Below, one piece after another: positions 43,209-52,032 of a DNA stretch of 64,000 nt (position 1 is its first letter; each line of letters begins with the position of its first letter). The notes beneath the pieces were generated by a model. It worked only from the letters and a program-made list of their open reading frames with translations, was not told the origin of the DNA and made no database searches. Location: assembly GCF_001261735.1 (NCBI RefSeq), contig NZ_CVRP01000014.1, positions 62,001 to 126,000 on the forward strand, read 5' to 3'. The translations under genes and the position numbers were made by a program. This stretch comes from Dysgonomonas sp. BGC7. GTDB taxonomy: Bacteria > Bacteroidota > Bacteroidia > Bacteroidales > Dysgonomonadaceae.

Positions 43209-44837
43209 CTACATATTTTTTACTATTCTGAACCAGTCTACATCGACACGACCACCATCATTTTTCGGAAATGAGCGTGTACAAAAAACTCCGACTTTGG
43301 CTCCAATCCATTTGCCCTCTTTGGCCTTGAAGGTTTTTCCTATATTCTTGTATTGCCTTCCATCTGTACTATAGCTGAATAAACAGGTATTCCCATTTGC
43401 AACTCGAACTTTTAAATAGACTGTGGCTTGTTTCAAACTTACCGATTCATTTATCTTTTCTTCTGTTCCTTTTTCGGCATTGAGACACTCGTTATGCGAC
43501 AAAAGAAAGCCCTCATCGGTTCTTTCGAAAGAGAGAAGAGAATAGTCCATTCCCATAATCAACAATCCGGTACGTTCTCCAACAAAACGGGAGTCGGGGG
43601 TCAATGTCAATTTCACAGATGTTGTAAAATCCGGTGCAGGGAATTTTTGGAGAAGAAGATTGGGCACATCCCACAGATTTTTATAGTTGTCGGGAATAGG
43701 AACAGAATATAAACTTAAAACGCCTTTTTCTTTATTTGTAAAATACCACCATGATTGAGGGTTTGCATGCCATTGCCATTGTAATCCAAGAGTATTTGCA
43801 GAAAATTCATCACTCTCTATAGGGGTCTCAATTGGGCGATTCCCTTTTATATCAGGCTTCCTAAATTCGAGGACAGGATTACCACAACCATCCCCATCAG
43901 CATCTATCCCAATAACAGGCCAATCATTTTTCCAAACCATCGGTTGCAGATGCATAACCCGCCCCACTGTTCCAACATCCTGAAAGTGAAAGAACCAATC
44001 TTCACCATTTTCGGTATCTACCCAAGCACCCTGATGGGGGCCATTAACAGAAGTATTTCCTTGCTCCATCACAATCTTACGTTCGTAAGGGCCAAATATG
44101 TCTTTTGATCTCATTGCCAGCTGCCAACCAGTAGCAACCCCTCCGGCGGGCGCAAAAATATAATAGTATCCGTTTCGTTTATAGAACTTAGGCCCTTCTA
44201 TCGTAGGATCCAAATCATGCCCATCGTATACGATCCGAGATTCTCCAACAGCCTTTTTTCCATCGGCAGAAAGAGCTGTAACTGCAAGCAGGCTCTTTAT
44301 ACCGGCACGACTACCTGCATAAGCATGGGCAAGATATACTTTTCCATCATCATCGAATAAGGGACAAGCATCAATCAATCCTTTTCCTTCCTTTACCAAA
44401 GTCAAAGGCTCCCATTCTCCTGCGGGATCTTTCGATTTAGTCATAAAGATACCTTGATCGGGATCGCCATAGAAAATATAGAATTCTCCTTTATGGTAGC
44501 GAATCGAAGGAGCCCACACACCGCCTCCATGTATAACTTTAGAAAAAACATCGATAGGAGTAAGTTTGTTGATAGCATAACCTATAATACGCCAATTGAT
44601 CATATCCTTAGAATGAAGAATAGGCAAGCCGGGAACACAATTAAAACTGGATGCTGTCATATAATAATCATCCCCCACCCTACAAACATCCGGATCGGAA
44701 TAGTCGGCATAGAGTACCGGATTCTTATACTTTCCATTATCCAGATCCGAAACCCATACGTCTGAAACATAATTCGTCTGAGCATTCGAAAAAAGAGTGA
44801 TGAACGTAAGAATAAAATATACTGAAAACTTTTTCAT
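43209..44837 (-). CDS. GH43 family glycoside hydrolase with C-terminal beta-sandwich
   Basis: 542 residues from the ATG at 44837 (the frame also opens at a TTG at 44849). Signal peptide ends near LFSNAQ. The five-bladed propeller domain (about 35-340) has the GH43 catalytic trio: base Asp48 in YADYSDPD, Asp156 in LIDACP, and acid Glu214 in TIEGPKF. The C-terminal region (about 345-542) is a DUF1349/xylan-type beta sandwich ending VDVDWFRIVKNM. GH43 enzymes of pectin loci act on arabinan, galactan or xylose decorations. It starts 1 bp after the CE12-type gene ends, so translation is coupled. Confidence 0.88.
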   Translation of the reverse strand: MKKFSVYFILTFITLFSNAQTNYVSDVWVSDLDNGKYKNPVLYADYSDPDVCRVGDDYYMTASSFNCVPGLPILHSKDMINWRIIGYAINKLTPIDVFSKVIHGGGVWAPSIRYHKGEFYIFYGDPDQGIFMTKSKDPAGEWEPLTLVKEGKGLIDACPLFDDDGKVYLAHAYAGSRAGIKSLLAVTALSADGKKAVGESRIVYDGHDLDPTIEGPKFYKRNGYYYIFAPAGGVATGWQLAMRSKDIFGPYERKIVMEQGNTSVNGPHQGAWVDTENGEDWFFHFQDVGTVGRVMHLQPMVWKNDWPVIGIDADGDGCGNPVLEFRKPDIKGNRPIETPIESDEFSANTLGLQWQWHANPQSWWYFTNKEKGVLSLYSVPIPDNYKNLWDVPNLLLQKFPAPDFTTSVKLTLTPDSRFVGERTGLLIMGMDYSLLSFERTDEGFLLSHNECLNAEKGTEEKINESVSLKQATVYLKVRVANGNTCLFSYSTDGRQYKNIGKTFKAKEGKWIGAKVGVFCTRSFPKNDGGRVDVDWFRIVKNM

Positions 44838-44838
44838 A

Positions 44839-46485
44839 CTATTTACCAAGACCTTTAATCAGAATATTATCTAAATGAAACTTATTATACATGCCAGCCC
44901 TATCCCATGGATATATTCGCAATCGATATGTTTTTCCTTTCGATAGTTTCACCATTGTATGAAATGAATACGTCTTAAGAGCCTTATCGCTCATATTCTC
45001 CATCACGGTATATGAATCCGGCTTTGAAAAATTATCATTGACCGAGCCTAATACTGTAAATTGCATCTTATCTCCATTATAAGATTTGAGATCGAATGAG
45101 ATATAATTTAAATAGACGTCATATAACTTGGCTGTAAGTGAAATTTCGACATATCTAGCCGTATTCATATCTATTTCACCCTTAAGATTTACATTATTTT
45201 TTCCCTGCTGTAGAGTTTCCAAGAGAAAAGGCTCCTTCTCCGTAGAGGTAACAGGTTCTAAACCGATTAATTCTGAATTAACTATAAGATCTCTTTTGGT
45301 TTCAATATCAGAATCTTTATCAAAAAAATAATGAGACTGGATTTTCACATCAATAGCTTTATTGCCATCAGCAGCTACTCCTTTTCCTTTGAGATGTATA
45401 TTATTATGTCGATCATTGTTAATTGTTAGGCGTAAATTCTGATTGTAAGCGTCTGCCTTATCGGGTATGAAGTGAACATACACAGGATAATAAAAATCTC
45501 CTGTCTTGGAGACAATATTCAACTCATCTTTATATCCATCGTTAGGAGAGAGAGAAAGGGAGAACGGGGAATTTACTTTCAGTTTGAAACGCTGTTCGAT
45601 AGGCAGTTCAGAACCCATTATGGACAATACCTTTACCGAAGGTATAGTAACTAATTGCAATCCTAAATCGAGCTGATGTGGCGCAATATAAGGCGTCTTA
45701 GGAAATTGTATATATTGTGTGAGTATTCCTTGCTGAAGCAGTTGCTTTACAAATAACCGAGAGAATACAATGCCCCCCATTGCTTTCAGGTGTGTATTGT
45801 CTTCGACACAGTAAATAATTTCTTTCGACTTATAAGGCCCGTATTCCTCTACCAATTTTTGAGTAAGCGAAGTCATATCTATCAACGGAACATCCATATT
45901 TTGGGCAACGGATTTCATGGCAAGGGCGTAGTTGAGTATCGAATCATTTTTCTCTTCGGCATATTGTACCAGATTATGTTTGCCTCGTTCGGTAAGAGTC
46001 TTGCCTTCCTCATCAAACATACGCCTCACAACAGGAGTTATCAAAATCGGGATAGCTCCTTTTTCCCTACTTTCTGTAATATATTTCGAGAGATATTTCA
46101 CATATTGCCCCCAAGGAGCCGTACCTCGCTCTTTCTTATCTTCTTCACCAGTATCTTTACCATCATTTTTCTCATCATTATGTCCGAACTGAATAAAAAC
46201 ATAATCTCCTGTTTTTAGCGTATTACAAAGATTATTTTCCCAAAATTCGAAATAAAAAGATTTTGAGCTCCTGCCATTTTTAGCTGCATTGTCTATTCTT
46301 ACATCTTCGGTAAAAAACATCGGCAACATCTGCACCCATCCTCTTTTTTCCTTCTCTTCGCTATTCTTAGCCTCATCATAATCGGCCATTGTAGAATCTC
46401 CAATAGACAAAATGCGTACCTGAGCTGAGAGTAAGCAGGCACAAGAAATAAGGCACAAAAAAACAACAAATTTCATTTTATTCAT
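44839..46485 (-). CDS. SGNH esterase, CE12-type (rhamnogalacturonan/pectin acetylesterase)
   Basis: 548 residues from the ATG at 46485, whose first bases overlap the pectinesterase stop (ATGA). A longer upstream frame overlaps the CE8 gene and adds no signal. The signal peptide ends near ACLLSAQ. The SGNH hydrolase domain (about 24-255) shows block I GDSTMADYD (Ser31), the Gly/Asn blocks (NAAKNGRSS, QFGHNDEK) and a final DNTHLKAMG with the catalytic Asp-x-x-His. A second, beta-rich domain (about 290-548), probably carbohydrate-binding, ends KFHLDNILIKGLG. CE12 enzymes deacetylate pectic backbones. Confidence 0.87.
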   Translation of the reverse strand: MNKMKFVVFLCLISCACLLSAQVRILSIGDSTMADYDEAKNSEEKEKRGWVQMLPMFFTEDVRIDNAAKNGRSSKSFYFEFWENNLCNTLKTGDYVFIQFGHNDEKNDGKDTGEEDKKERGTAPWGQYVKYLSKYITESREKGAIPILITPVVRRMFDEEGKTLTERGKHNLVQYAEEKNDSILNYALAMKSVAQNMDVPLIDMTSLTQKLVEEYGPYKSKEIIYCVEDNTHLKAMGGIVFSRLFVKQLLQQGILTQYIQFPKTPYIAPHQLDLGLQLVTIPSVKVLSIMGSELPIEQRFKLKVNSPFSLSLSPNDGYKDELNIVSKTGDFYYPVYVHFIPDKADAYNQNLRLTINNDRHNNIHLKGKGVAADGNKAIDVKIQSHYFFDKDSDIETKRDLIVNSELIGLEPVTSTEKEPFLLETLQQGKNNVNLKGEIDMNTARYVEISLTAKLYDVYLNYISFDLKSYNGDKMQFTVLGSVNDNFSKPDSYTVMENMSDKALKTYSFHTMVKLSKGKTYRLRIYPWDRAGMYNKFHLDNILIKGLGK

Positions 46486-47441
46486 TTCAATAATGCTTTG
46501 GGATTCCAATTGTCGCAACCACCAAGCACATTGGCTACTGTATATTCTTTTATTTGGCCGGCAGTAAGTATCTGTGACCATTTTACCCGCTGCGAAGTAT
46601 CGGCTCCTTTTCCTGTGTTGTTGTATTCCATATACCGAACAGTTTTTTCATTGTCCGGGTTTTTCCAATTATCCCAACCTGCCGGAAGTATTTCTTGCGG
46701 CAAAGAACAATTCATGAACAATGCCATGGCATAAGCACGCCAGGGACGCCCCAGATACATAGCCTTAACTTCATCAGAAACTGTTATTTGGCAGTTATTG
46801 AAAATATATCCATATTTTATATTCTGAGGTGTATTTGCTGCCGTGATATACGAATCTTTTTTACAATGGATAGTACACCCTTCGAACCATGCTGTAGACG
46901 GGCCAAAAATGAAGTCGGTAGTACCTTCTATATAACAATTCTCGAAATACTGACGAGCCCCATCTCTGCCAACATAGACAGTATCTTGATTCCCTAAAAA
47001 TTTGCAATTACGGAATATAACTCTGTCTCCCTCTATATGAATGGCAACTGCCTGTCCTAGAGGTTCAGCAGAGTTTTCGACAGTAAGATTTTCTAAAATA
47101 ATATCATTGCCACTAAGCAGAAAAGTATAGGTCTTGAAAGTCCCCATTTTATTTATATTGGCATGATCGTCATAGTTTATTATTGTATGATCTCGATCTT
47201 CACCAACTAGTCTCACATTTGTTACGTGAGGAGGTAAAATCAACTTCTCTTTATATACTCCTTTCTTGATACGAATAGTAATTTGCCCTCTGGGGTCGGC
47301 TGTCCGTACAGAGTTTATAGCTTCTTGTATATTTCGGAAATCTCCTGTTCCATTACGGTCTACAACAACTTCATTCTTCTCCTGAGCTGAAAGACCTAAC
47401 AAAAATGAAAATAAGATGACGAAAGAAAATATATATTTCAT
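46482..47441 (-). CDS. Pectinesterase (CE8 pectin methylesterase)
   Basis: 319 residues. Signal peptide (cleaved near LLGLSAQ), then a right-handed beta helix that opens VVDRNGTGDFRNIQEAI. Catalytic set: Gln130 (LGQAVAIHI), Asp153 (FLGNQDTVY), Asp176 (IEGTTDFIFG), Arg232 and Trp234 (YLGRPWRAYA). It removes methyl groups from homogalacturonan, preparing it for PL1 and GH28. Length is normal for an exported bacterial CE8. It overlaps the downstream CE12-type gene, and a short hairpin separates it from the PL1 gene. Confidence 0.95.
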   Translation of the reverse strand: MKYIFSFVILFSFLLGLSAQEKNEVVVDRNGTGDFRNIQEAINSVRTADPRGQITIRIKKGVYKEKLILPPHVTNVRLVGEDRDHTIINYDDHANINKMGTFKTYTFLLSGNDIILENLTVENSAEPLGQAVAIHIEGDRVIFRNCKFLGNQDTVYVGRDGARQYFENCYIEGTTDFIFGPSTAWFEGCTIHCKKDSYITAANTPQNIKYGYIFNNCQITVSDEVKAMYLGRPWRAYAMALFMNCSLPQEILPAGWDNWKNPDNEKTVRYMEYNNTGKGADTSQRVKWSQILTAGQIKEYTVANVLGGCDNWNPKALLK

Positions 47442-47519
47442 GGCAACAATTTAAACAATAGAAATATTTTACACAACAATATTAAAGTATAGCCCAAGCT
47501 ATACAAAAGAAGAAAACAA

Positions 47520-47536
47520 AAGGTCTTTGTGACCTT
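47520..47536 (-). terminator. Short terminator-like hairpin after the PL1 gene
   Basis: AAGGTC (47520-47525) and GACCTT (47531-47536), followed on the minus strand by TTGTTTTCTTCTTTT. The stem is only 6 bp. Confidence 0.45.
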
Positions 47537-47537
47537 A

Positions 47538-48908
47538 TTATTTGGAGATAAGACTATTCAGATAAACCTCAAGGTAAGTATAGCCTTCTTTATTCAAATC
47601 AGTTGCTTTACATCCCGGATAGTTCTTTTCGAGCCATCCATCAGGAATACCATCAATATCGGAATCTACAAGAACCTGTGAGGAATCGAAAGAATAGTCT
47701 TCCCAACCTCCTACATCACCCTGTGTATCTATCATTCCCGGTCTGGTATCAGCTTTTCCGGATGCTCTTTTAGGAGTCAGCCCTTTTTTCACTTCATTTA
47801 TCACCCGCGCATCGGTTTTATCCCTTTTATAACTTGCACCAGCTTTGAGAAGAACATTCTGATATGCCCCCTCTGCGCTCTCAGTGGTAACATATGGCAC
47901 ATTGAAAGGAATAACAGATATTAATTCCATCAAATTTTTACTCGACGGATTGGGTTGCAATCCCAATAAATTATTTTTAGTAACTTTTTCGTTGTCAGGA
48001 AAAAAATTCCCTTCTACAAAAAACTTACCCCATGTATCCTTTTCCTGTTTATTTTTTCCATCATCGCCATTGGGAGCGAATATACGCCCTTTGTGAGAAG
48101 ATGTTGCTGTAGGCTTATAGTAGTTGTTTACAAAATTATATCGTCCGCCTTCGCCTGCATATCCACTATTACTGCCCCAATTATATATCACATTGTTTCT
48201 GAAATCTACAAGTTCCAGATCCGGACGATTGCTATAACGGCTCCCGCACATACGAGGATTGCGACTATCGTGATGAGCCAATAAATTGTGATGATAAGAC
48301 GCTTTTTGTCCTCCCCAGATTGCCCCGTATCCATGACTGCCTTTTCGGTGTACAGAGGCACGAAGGCTTTCCGAAATTATGCACCATTGCATAGTGAAGT
48401 TTTCATTATCATAGAATGAAGAGCATTCATCGGTACTCCAGCTCATGGAACAATGGTCTATAATAATATTTTTATTCCTATATCCATATAATGCGTCATC
48501 TTCTACTTTCTGCAAATCTCCCATACGAAATCGCATATAACGAATTATAATATTGTTGCCATCTACCCTTACCGGATAATCTGCAATACAGATACCATCG
48601 CCCGGTGCACTTTGTCCGGCAATAGTAGTACTATCCGTAACATGAAGTTTATTTTTTAACCGTATAATACCTGCAACTTTAAATAGTATTGTTTTTGCTC
48701 CGGACTGTTTAAGGCACCAGCGAAGAGAACCCTCTTGTGTCTTTTTATTTCCGGCAATAGTATCTTCCAGCGTATTTACATAATAGACTTTTCCTCCCCT
48801 GCCACCAACAGTGTACATTCCTCCTCCTTCGGCTCCGGGAAAAGCAGGAGTCTGCCCAAAGGCTGATAAAGAAATAAGCAGTAATGTTAGAACCGATAAT
48901 ATTTTCAT
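47538..48908 (-). CDS. Pectate lyase, PL1 family
   Basis: 456 residues from the ATG at 48908, which gives the signal MKILSVLTLLLISLSAFGQ; the longer frame adds 14 residues without purpose. Parallel beta-helix lyase: start FPGAEGGGMYTVGGRGGKVY, Ca2+/substrate region IIIDHCSMSWSTDECSSF, and the PL1 catalytic-arginine loop HHDSRNPRM. It cleaves de-esterified homogalacturonan by beta-elimination, leaving unsaturated ends for GH105. The C-terminus (VDSDIDGIPDGWLEKNY) carries a short Asp-rich calcium-binding-like loop. Confidence 0.92.
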   Translation of the reverse strand: MKILSVLTLLLISLSAFGQTPAFPGAEGGGMYTVGGRGGKVYYVNTLEDTIAGNKKTQEGSLRWCLKQSGAKTILFKVAGIIRLKNKLHVTDSTTIAGQSAPGDGICIADYPVRVDGNNIIIRYMRFRMGDLQKVEDDALYGYRNKNIIIDHCSMSWSTDECSSFYDNENFTMQWCIISESLRASVHRKGSHGYGAIWGGQKASYHHNLLAHHDSRNPRMCGSRYSNRPDLELVDFRNNVIYNWGSNSGYAGEGGRYNFVNNYYKPTATSSHKGRIFAPNGDDGKNKQEKDTWGKFFVEGNFFPDNEKVTKNNLLGLQPNPSSKNLMELISVIPFNVPYVTTESAEGAYQNVLLKAGASYKRDKTDARVINEVKKGLTPKRASGKADTRPGMIDTQGDVGGWEDYSFDSSQVLVDSDIDGIPDGWLEKNYPGCKATDLNKEGYTYLEVYLNSLISK

Positions 48909-49050
48909 CTTAGGATTTTCAATTAAATAGTAAAAAGAATTTAATGTCACATTTGCTCCTATTTTTTAATTTAAACCACAGAGTAAAAGGAGTAACTCGG
49001 AGTTCTTTTATATTGCACTGCAAAATGCGTCATTAATTATTGTCATTAGC

Positions 49051-50217
49051 TTATCTGTCGAGTAATATGCTCAGCATAATAAAAGGAGCTACAGCTTTAG
49101 GATCATTGTCTCTCACGGGTTCGCCAATATAATATTTGTAACTGCCGTCACGATAATTCTTATCACCACCCAATCCGGCAACAGCACAGCCATCGGTGAG
49201 AGATATAGTACCATCCTCATTTTCTTTTATAAATCTATCTACAAACTGCCCATAGGCTTTTTCTCCTTTTTGTAGATAGTCTTTGTCCAAGTATCCTTTT
49301 TGAGCACCTTTTACCCAAGAATAAATAAACATGGCCGATGCGCTTGACTCCAAATAGTTCCCTTTACGGCCTATCTGGTCTGTTACCTGATACCACATAC
49401 CTGTATTTTCGTCTCTGTATTTTTCTATGGCAGACGATAAGTTTTCAAGCAATCCGATCAATTTGCCTCTCTCCTGATGATTTTCCGGAAGATAATCCAG
49501 TACATCTACAATCGCCATCATATACCAACCGATACTTCTTGACCAAAAATTAGGAGACAGGCCTGTTTTAGGGTTAGCCCAACGCTGTTGCTTGCTTTCA
49601 TCCCAACCATGATAGTAAAGCCCTGTAGCTGAATCATACATATATTTATGCACATCAAGGATTTGCAAGACAACATCGTCAAATAGTTCCGGTTCATTGA
49701 ATGTTTTTGCATATTCGGCAAGAAAAGGACCTGCCATGTAAAGGCCGTCGAGCCATACCTGATGCGGGTATATCTTTTTGTGCCAAAAACTTCCTGCCGA
49801 TGTACGAGGATGGGTACGCATTTGCTCTCTCATCAGATCTATGGCTTTTTTGAAACGTTCCTGCTTTGTTAATGCGTAAACAGGAAAAAGAAATTTACCC
49901 GAGTTTACCCGATCTATATTATATTCTAAAGGTTTATAGGTTTTTATCTGTCCGTCCTGAGCAACCATAAGATCGGCAAAGCTATATACATAGTCGTAAT
50001 ACGACTGGTCGAAAGTCTTTTGCCAGACTTGAAATATTGCCTGCAATTCTAATCCATGACAGTAGTTCCATTTAGGTTTTGCTGAAAAATCGAGCATCCA
50101 CGACTCGGGATTACGCTTAATTTCAGAATCGGCCAAACGAACATAATATTTTGTCTGAGCCTCTATTGCTACAATAGAGACCACAGACAATAATAATATA
50201 AGCAACCTTACCTTCAT
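49051..50217 (-). CDS. GH105 unsaturated (rhamno)galacturonyl hydrolase
   Basis: 388 residues. Signal peptide (cleavage near IVAIEAQ) and an (alpha/alpha)6 barrel of the YteR/YesR type: HGLELQAIFQVW, YPHQVWLDGLYMAGPFLAEY (with the Asp that protonates the double bond), YYHGWDESKQQRWANP, SPNFWSRSIGWYMMAIVDVL and LESSASAMFIYSWVKG. It hydrates the 4,5-unsaturated galacturonyl end made by lyases, releasing 5-keto-4-deoxyuronate for KduI. It lies 8 bp after the GH28 gene. Confidence 0.92.
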   Translation of the reverse strand: MKVRLLILLLSVVSIVAIEAQTKYYVRLADSEIKRNPESWMLDFSAKPKWNYCHGLELQAIFQVWQKTFDQSYYDYVYSFADLMVAQDGQIKTYKPLEYNIDRVNSGKFLFPVYALTKQERFKKAIDLMREQMRTHPRTSAGSFWHKKIYPHQVWLDGLYMAGPFLAEYAKTFNEPELFDDVVLQILDVHKYMYDSATGLYYHGWDESKQQRWANPKTGLSPNFWSRSIGWYMMAIVDVLDYLPENHQERGKLIGLLENLSSAIEKYRDENTGMWYQVTDQIGRKGNYLESSASAMFIYSWVKGAQKGYLDKDYLQKGEKAYGQFVDRFIKENEDGTISLTDGCAVAGLGGDKNYRDGSYKYYIGEPVRDNDPKAVAPFIMLSILLDR

Positions 50218-50225
50218 AACCTTTT

Positions 50226-51875
50226 TTATTTTGTTTCTTTTATCAAATTCTTATTCAAAGTTTTCGGTAATTGAATATTCTTATTTTTACCACTTATGTT
50301 AACCACTTCTTTGAGTGATGAAGGATACTCGAAGCTTGAAAGATTAAAGTTTTCTATATTTTTTAAGATTAAAGCCGCCCCTTGTTTTGGTAAAATCTTT
50401 ACATTTTTGAAATTTATATCTTTCGATTCCACAAGCTCTGCTCCGATATTGGAAGTTATAGTCACATTCTCTACATTAATATTCTCTATTTTCATTTCGG
50501 GTAGGCCGTTGAAAAACATTGCACGACGAGCATTACGCGAAGTGAGATTTTTTACATAGATATTCTTAAACGATGGTGTAGTTTCATCTACAGCAGATTT
50601 TTCGAGATCTACAGGAACTATATCCCCATCTTCGAGAGATTCGCTTGCCGACTTACCTCCGTAATATAAATCGAAAAGAAACGATTCGGTAGCAATATCA
50701 AACATATTAATATTGCTAATATAGATATTTTCAACCACTCCTCCACGTCCGCGACGACTCTTAAATCTCAGCCCAACATCAGTTCCCAGAAACTGACAAT
50801 TAGAAACAGATATATTTCTTACACTACCTGACATTTCACTACCGACAACAAAACCTCCGTGCCCCTGAAAAACTTTGCAATTATCTATCAACACATTTTC
50901 AGTAGGGCGATTGCGACGACGACCATCCTCATCTTTCCCTGATTTAATACAGATAGCATCATCTCCCACATCGAATACACTGTTTACAATAATAGAGTTT
51001 ACACACGACTCAAGATCGAGCCCATCTCCATTCTGCGCATATCCGGGGTTACGAACAAATATATTGTCTACTATTACATTTTCACACATAAGCGGATGAA
51101 TATTCCAACATGGAGAGTTTTCAAATAACACTCCTTCGAGCAATACATTTTTACATTCGATAAAGCTAACCATTACCGGACGAAGAAAATCTTTTATTTC
51201 GAGCCACTCAGCCTCTGTCAAATCTTTTCTCGGAACATTCATGTCACTTATTTCCAAGCCTTTCAGAGACCCTTTAGAAGGAAACCAATAGTTTTTATCT
51301 TTGACTACTCCTCCGGATGCAACAACCCTCTTCCAATGACTGTCTGTTACTTTTCCTTTTTTTAGCGGACGCCATGCTTCTCCGGAGCCATTGATAGATC
51401 CTTTGCCTGTTATAGCTATATTCTGAAGGTTTCGTCCTGATATTGGAGACTGGCAACGGCGAGTATCAAGCCCTTCGAAGACTGTATTGACAAGAGGATA
51501 TAAGTCAAAATTAGCAGAAAAAAGGATCAGTGCACCTTTTTCTAAATGAAGATTTATATTCGATCTGAACACAATAGGCCCTGTATACCAAACTCCGGAA
51601 GGAACATGAAGAGTACCTCCTCCTTTCTGAGACAAAGAGGACATAGCCCTCTCAAAGGCTTCTGTATTTAAAGTTATTCCATCAGAAACCCCTCCAAAAT
51701 CTGCTATAGAAACCTCATTGGACGGAAACACAGGTCTTTCGACATGGTTCATTCTGAAAGGGATATTTTCGTATAGATACTCGTACTTATAGTCGTTTTT
51801 TTGTGCATATCCCAATTGAGGAATTATTATCAATAAAGACAGCATAAAAAATTGGATCATCTTTAGTTTTCTCAT
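50226..51875 (-). CDS. GH28 polygalacturonase
   Basis: 549 residues. Signal peptide (cleavage near LGYAQ), then the pectate_lyase_3-like start VSIADFGGVSDGITLNTEAF and a beta helix with the complete GH28 active site: NGDGLD (Asp284, Asp287), DDAI (Asp305-Asp306), GHG (338-340) and RFKS (Arg370, Lys372). It hydrolyses alpha-1,4 links of homogalacturonan; exo or endo action cannot be decided from sequence. It is the first enzyme gene behind the SusC/SusD/DUF5123 block, separated from it by a large inverted repeat. Confidence 0.95.
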   Translation of the reverse strand: MRKLKMIQFFMLSLLIIIPQLGYAQKNDYKYEYLYENIPFRMNHVERPVFPSNEVSIADFGGVSDGITLNTEAFERAMSSLSQKGGGTLHVPSGVWYTGPIVFRSNINLHLEKGALILFSANFDLYPLVNTVFEGLDTRRCQSPISGRNLQNIAITGKGSINGSGEAWRPLKKGKVTDSHWKRVVASGGVVKDKNYWFPSKGSLKGLEISDMNVPRKDLTEAEWLEIKDFLRPVMVSFIECKNVLLEGVLFENSPCWNIHPLMCENVIVDNIFVRNPGYAQNGDGLDLESCVNSIIVNSVFDVGDDAICIKSGKDEDGRRRNRPTENVLIDNCKVFQGHGGFVVGSEMSGSVRNISVSNCQFLGTDVGLRFKSRRGRGGVVENIYISNINMFDIATESFLFDLYYGGKSASESLEDGDIVPVDLEKSAVDETTPSFKNIYVKNLTSRNARRAMFFNGLPEMKIENINVENVTITSNIGAELVESKDINFKNVKILPKQGAALILKNIENFNLSSFEYPSSLKEVVNISGKNKNIQLPKTLNKNLIKETK

Positions 51876-51985
51876 TATTATGGTTTTGCTTTTTCTAAAC
51901 TTTAGGACTATTCAAACTCTACCAAAAAAGTATTTCTCAGCAGAAAAATAAGTTTAGCAATTCAAAATATATTATTTAGTTTTCA

Positions 51986-52020
51986 GTATCAGGTATAGAG
52001 ATCATCTCTACGCCTGATAC
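51986..52020 (-). repeat. Near-perfect 17-bp inverted repeat between surface-protein and enzyme genes
   Basis: Left arm 51986-52002 and right arm 52004-52020 match with two G-U type differences (GTATCAGG ... CCTGATAC at the outer ends). No T tract follows on the coding strand, so it looks like an RNA stability or processing hairpin rather than a classic terminator. Confidence 0.6.
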
Positions 52021-52032
52021 CAAAATTATTAT

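Noticed and set aside
45790-46218. 142-codon plus-strand ORF over the CE12-type esterase
   Set aside because: It is antisense to clear SGNH motifs, with no start context or family resemblance.
46486-46581. N-terminal extension of the CE12-type esterase
   Set aside because: It overlaps the pectinesterase coding region in another frame, and the signal peptide begins at the ATG at 46485.
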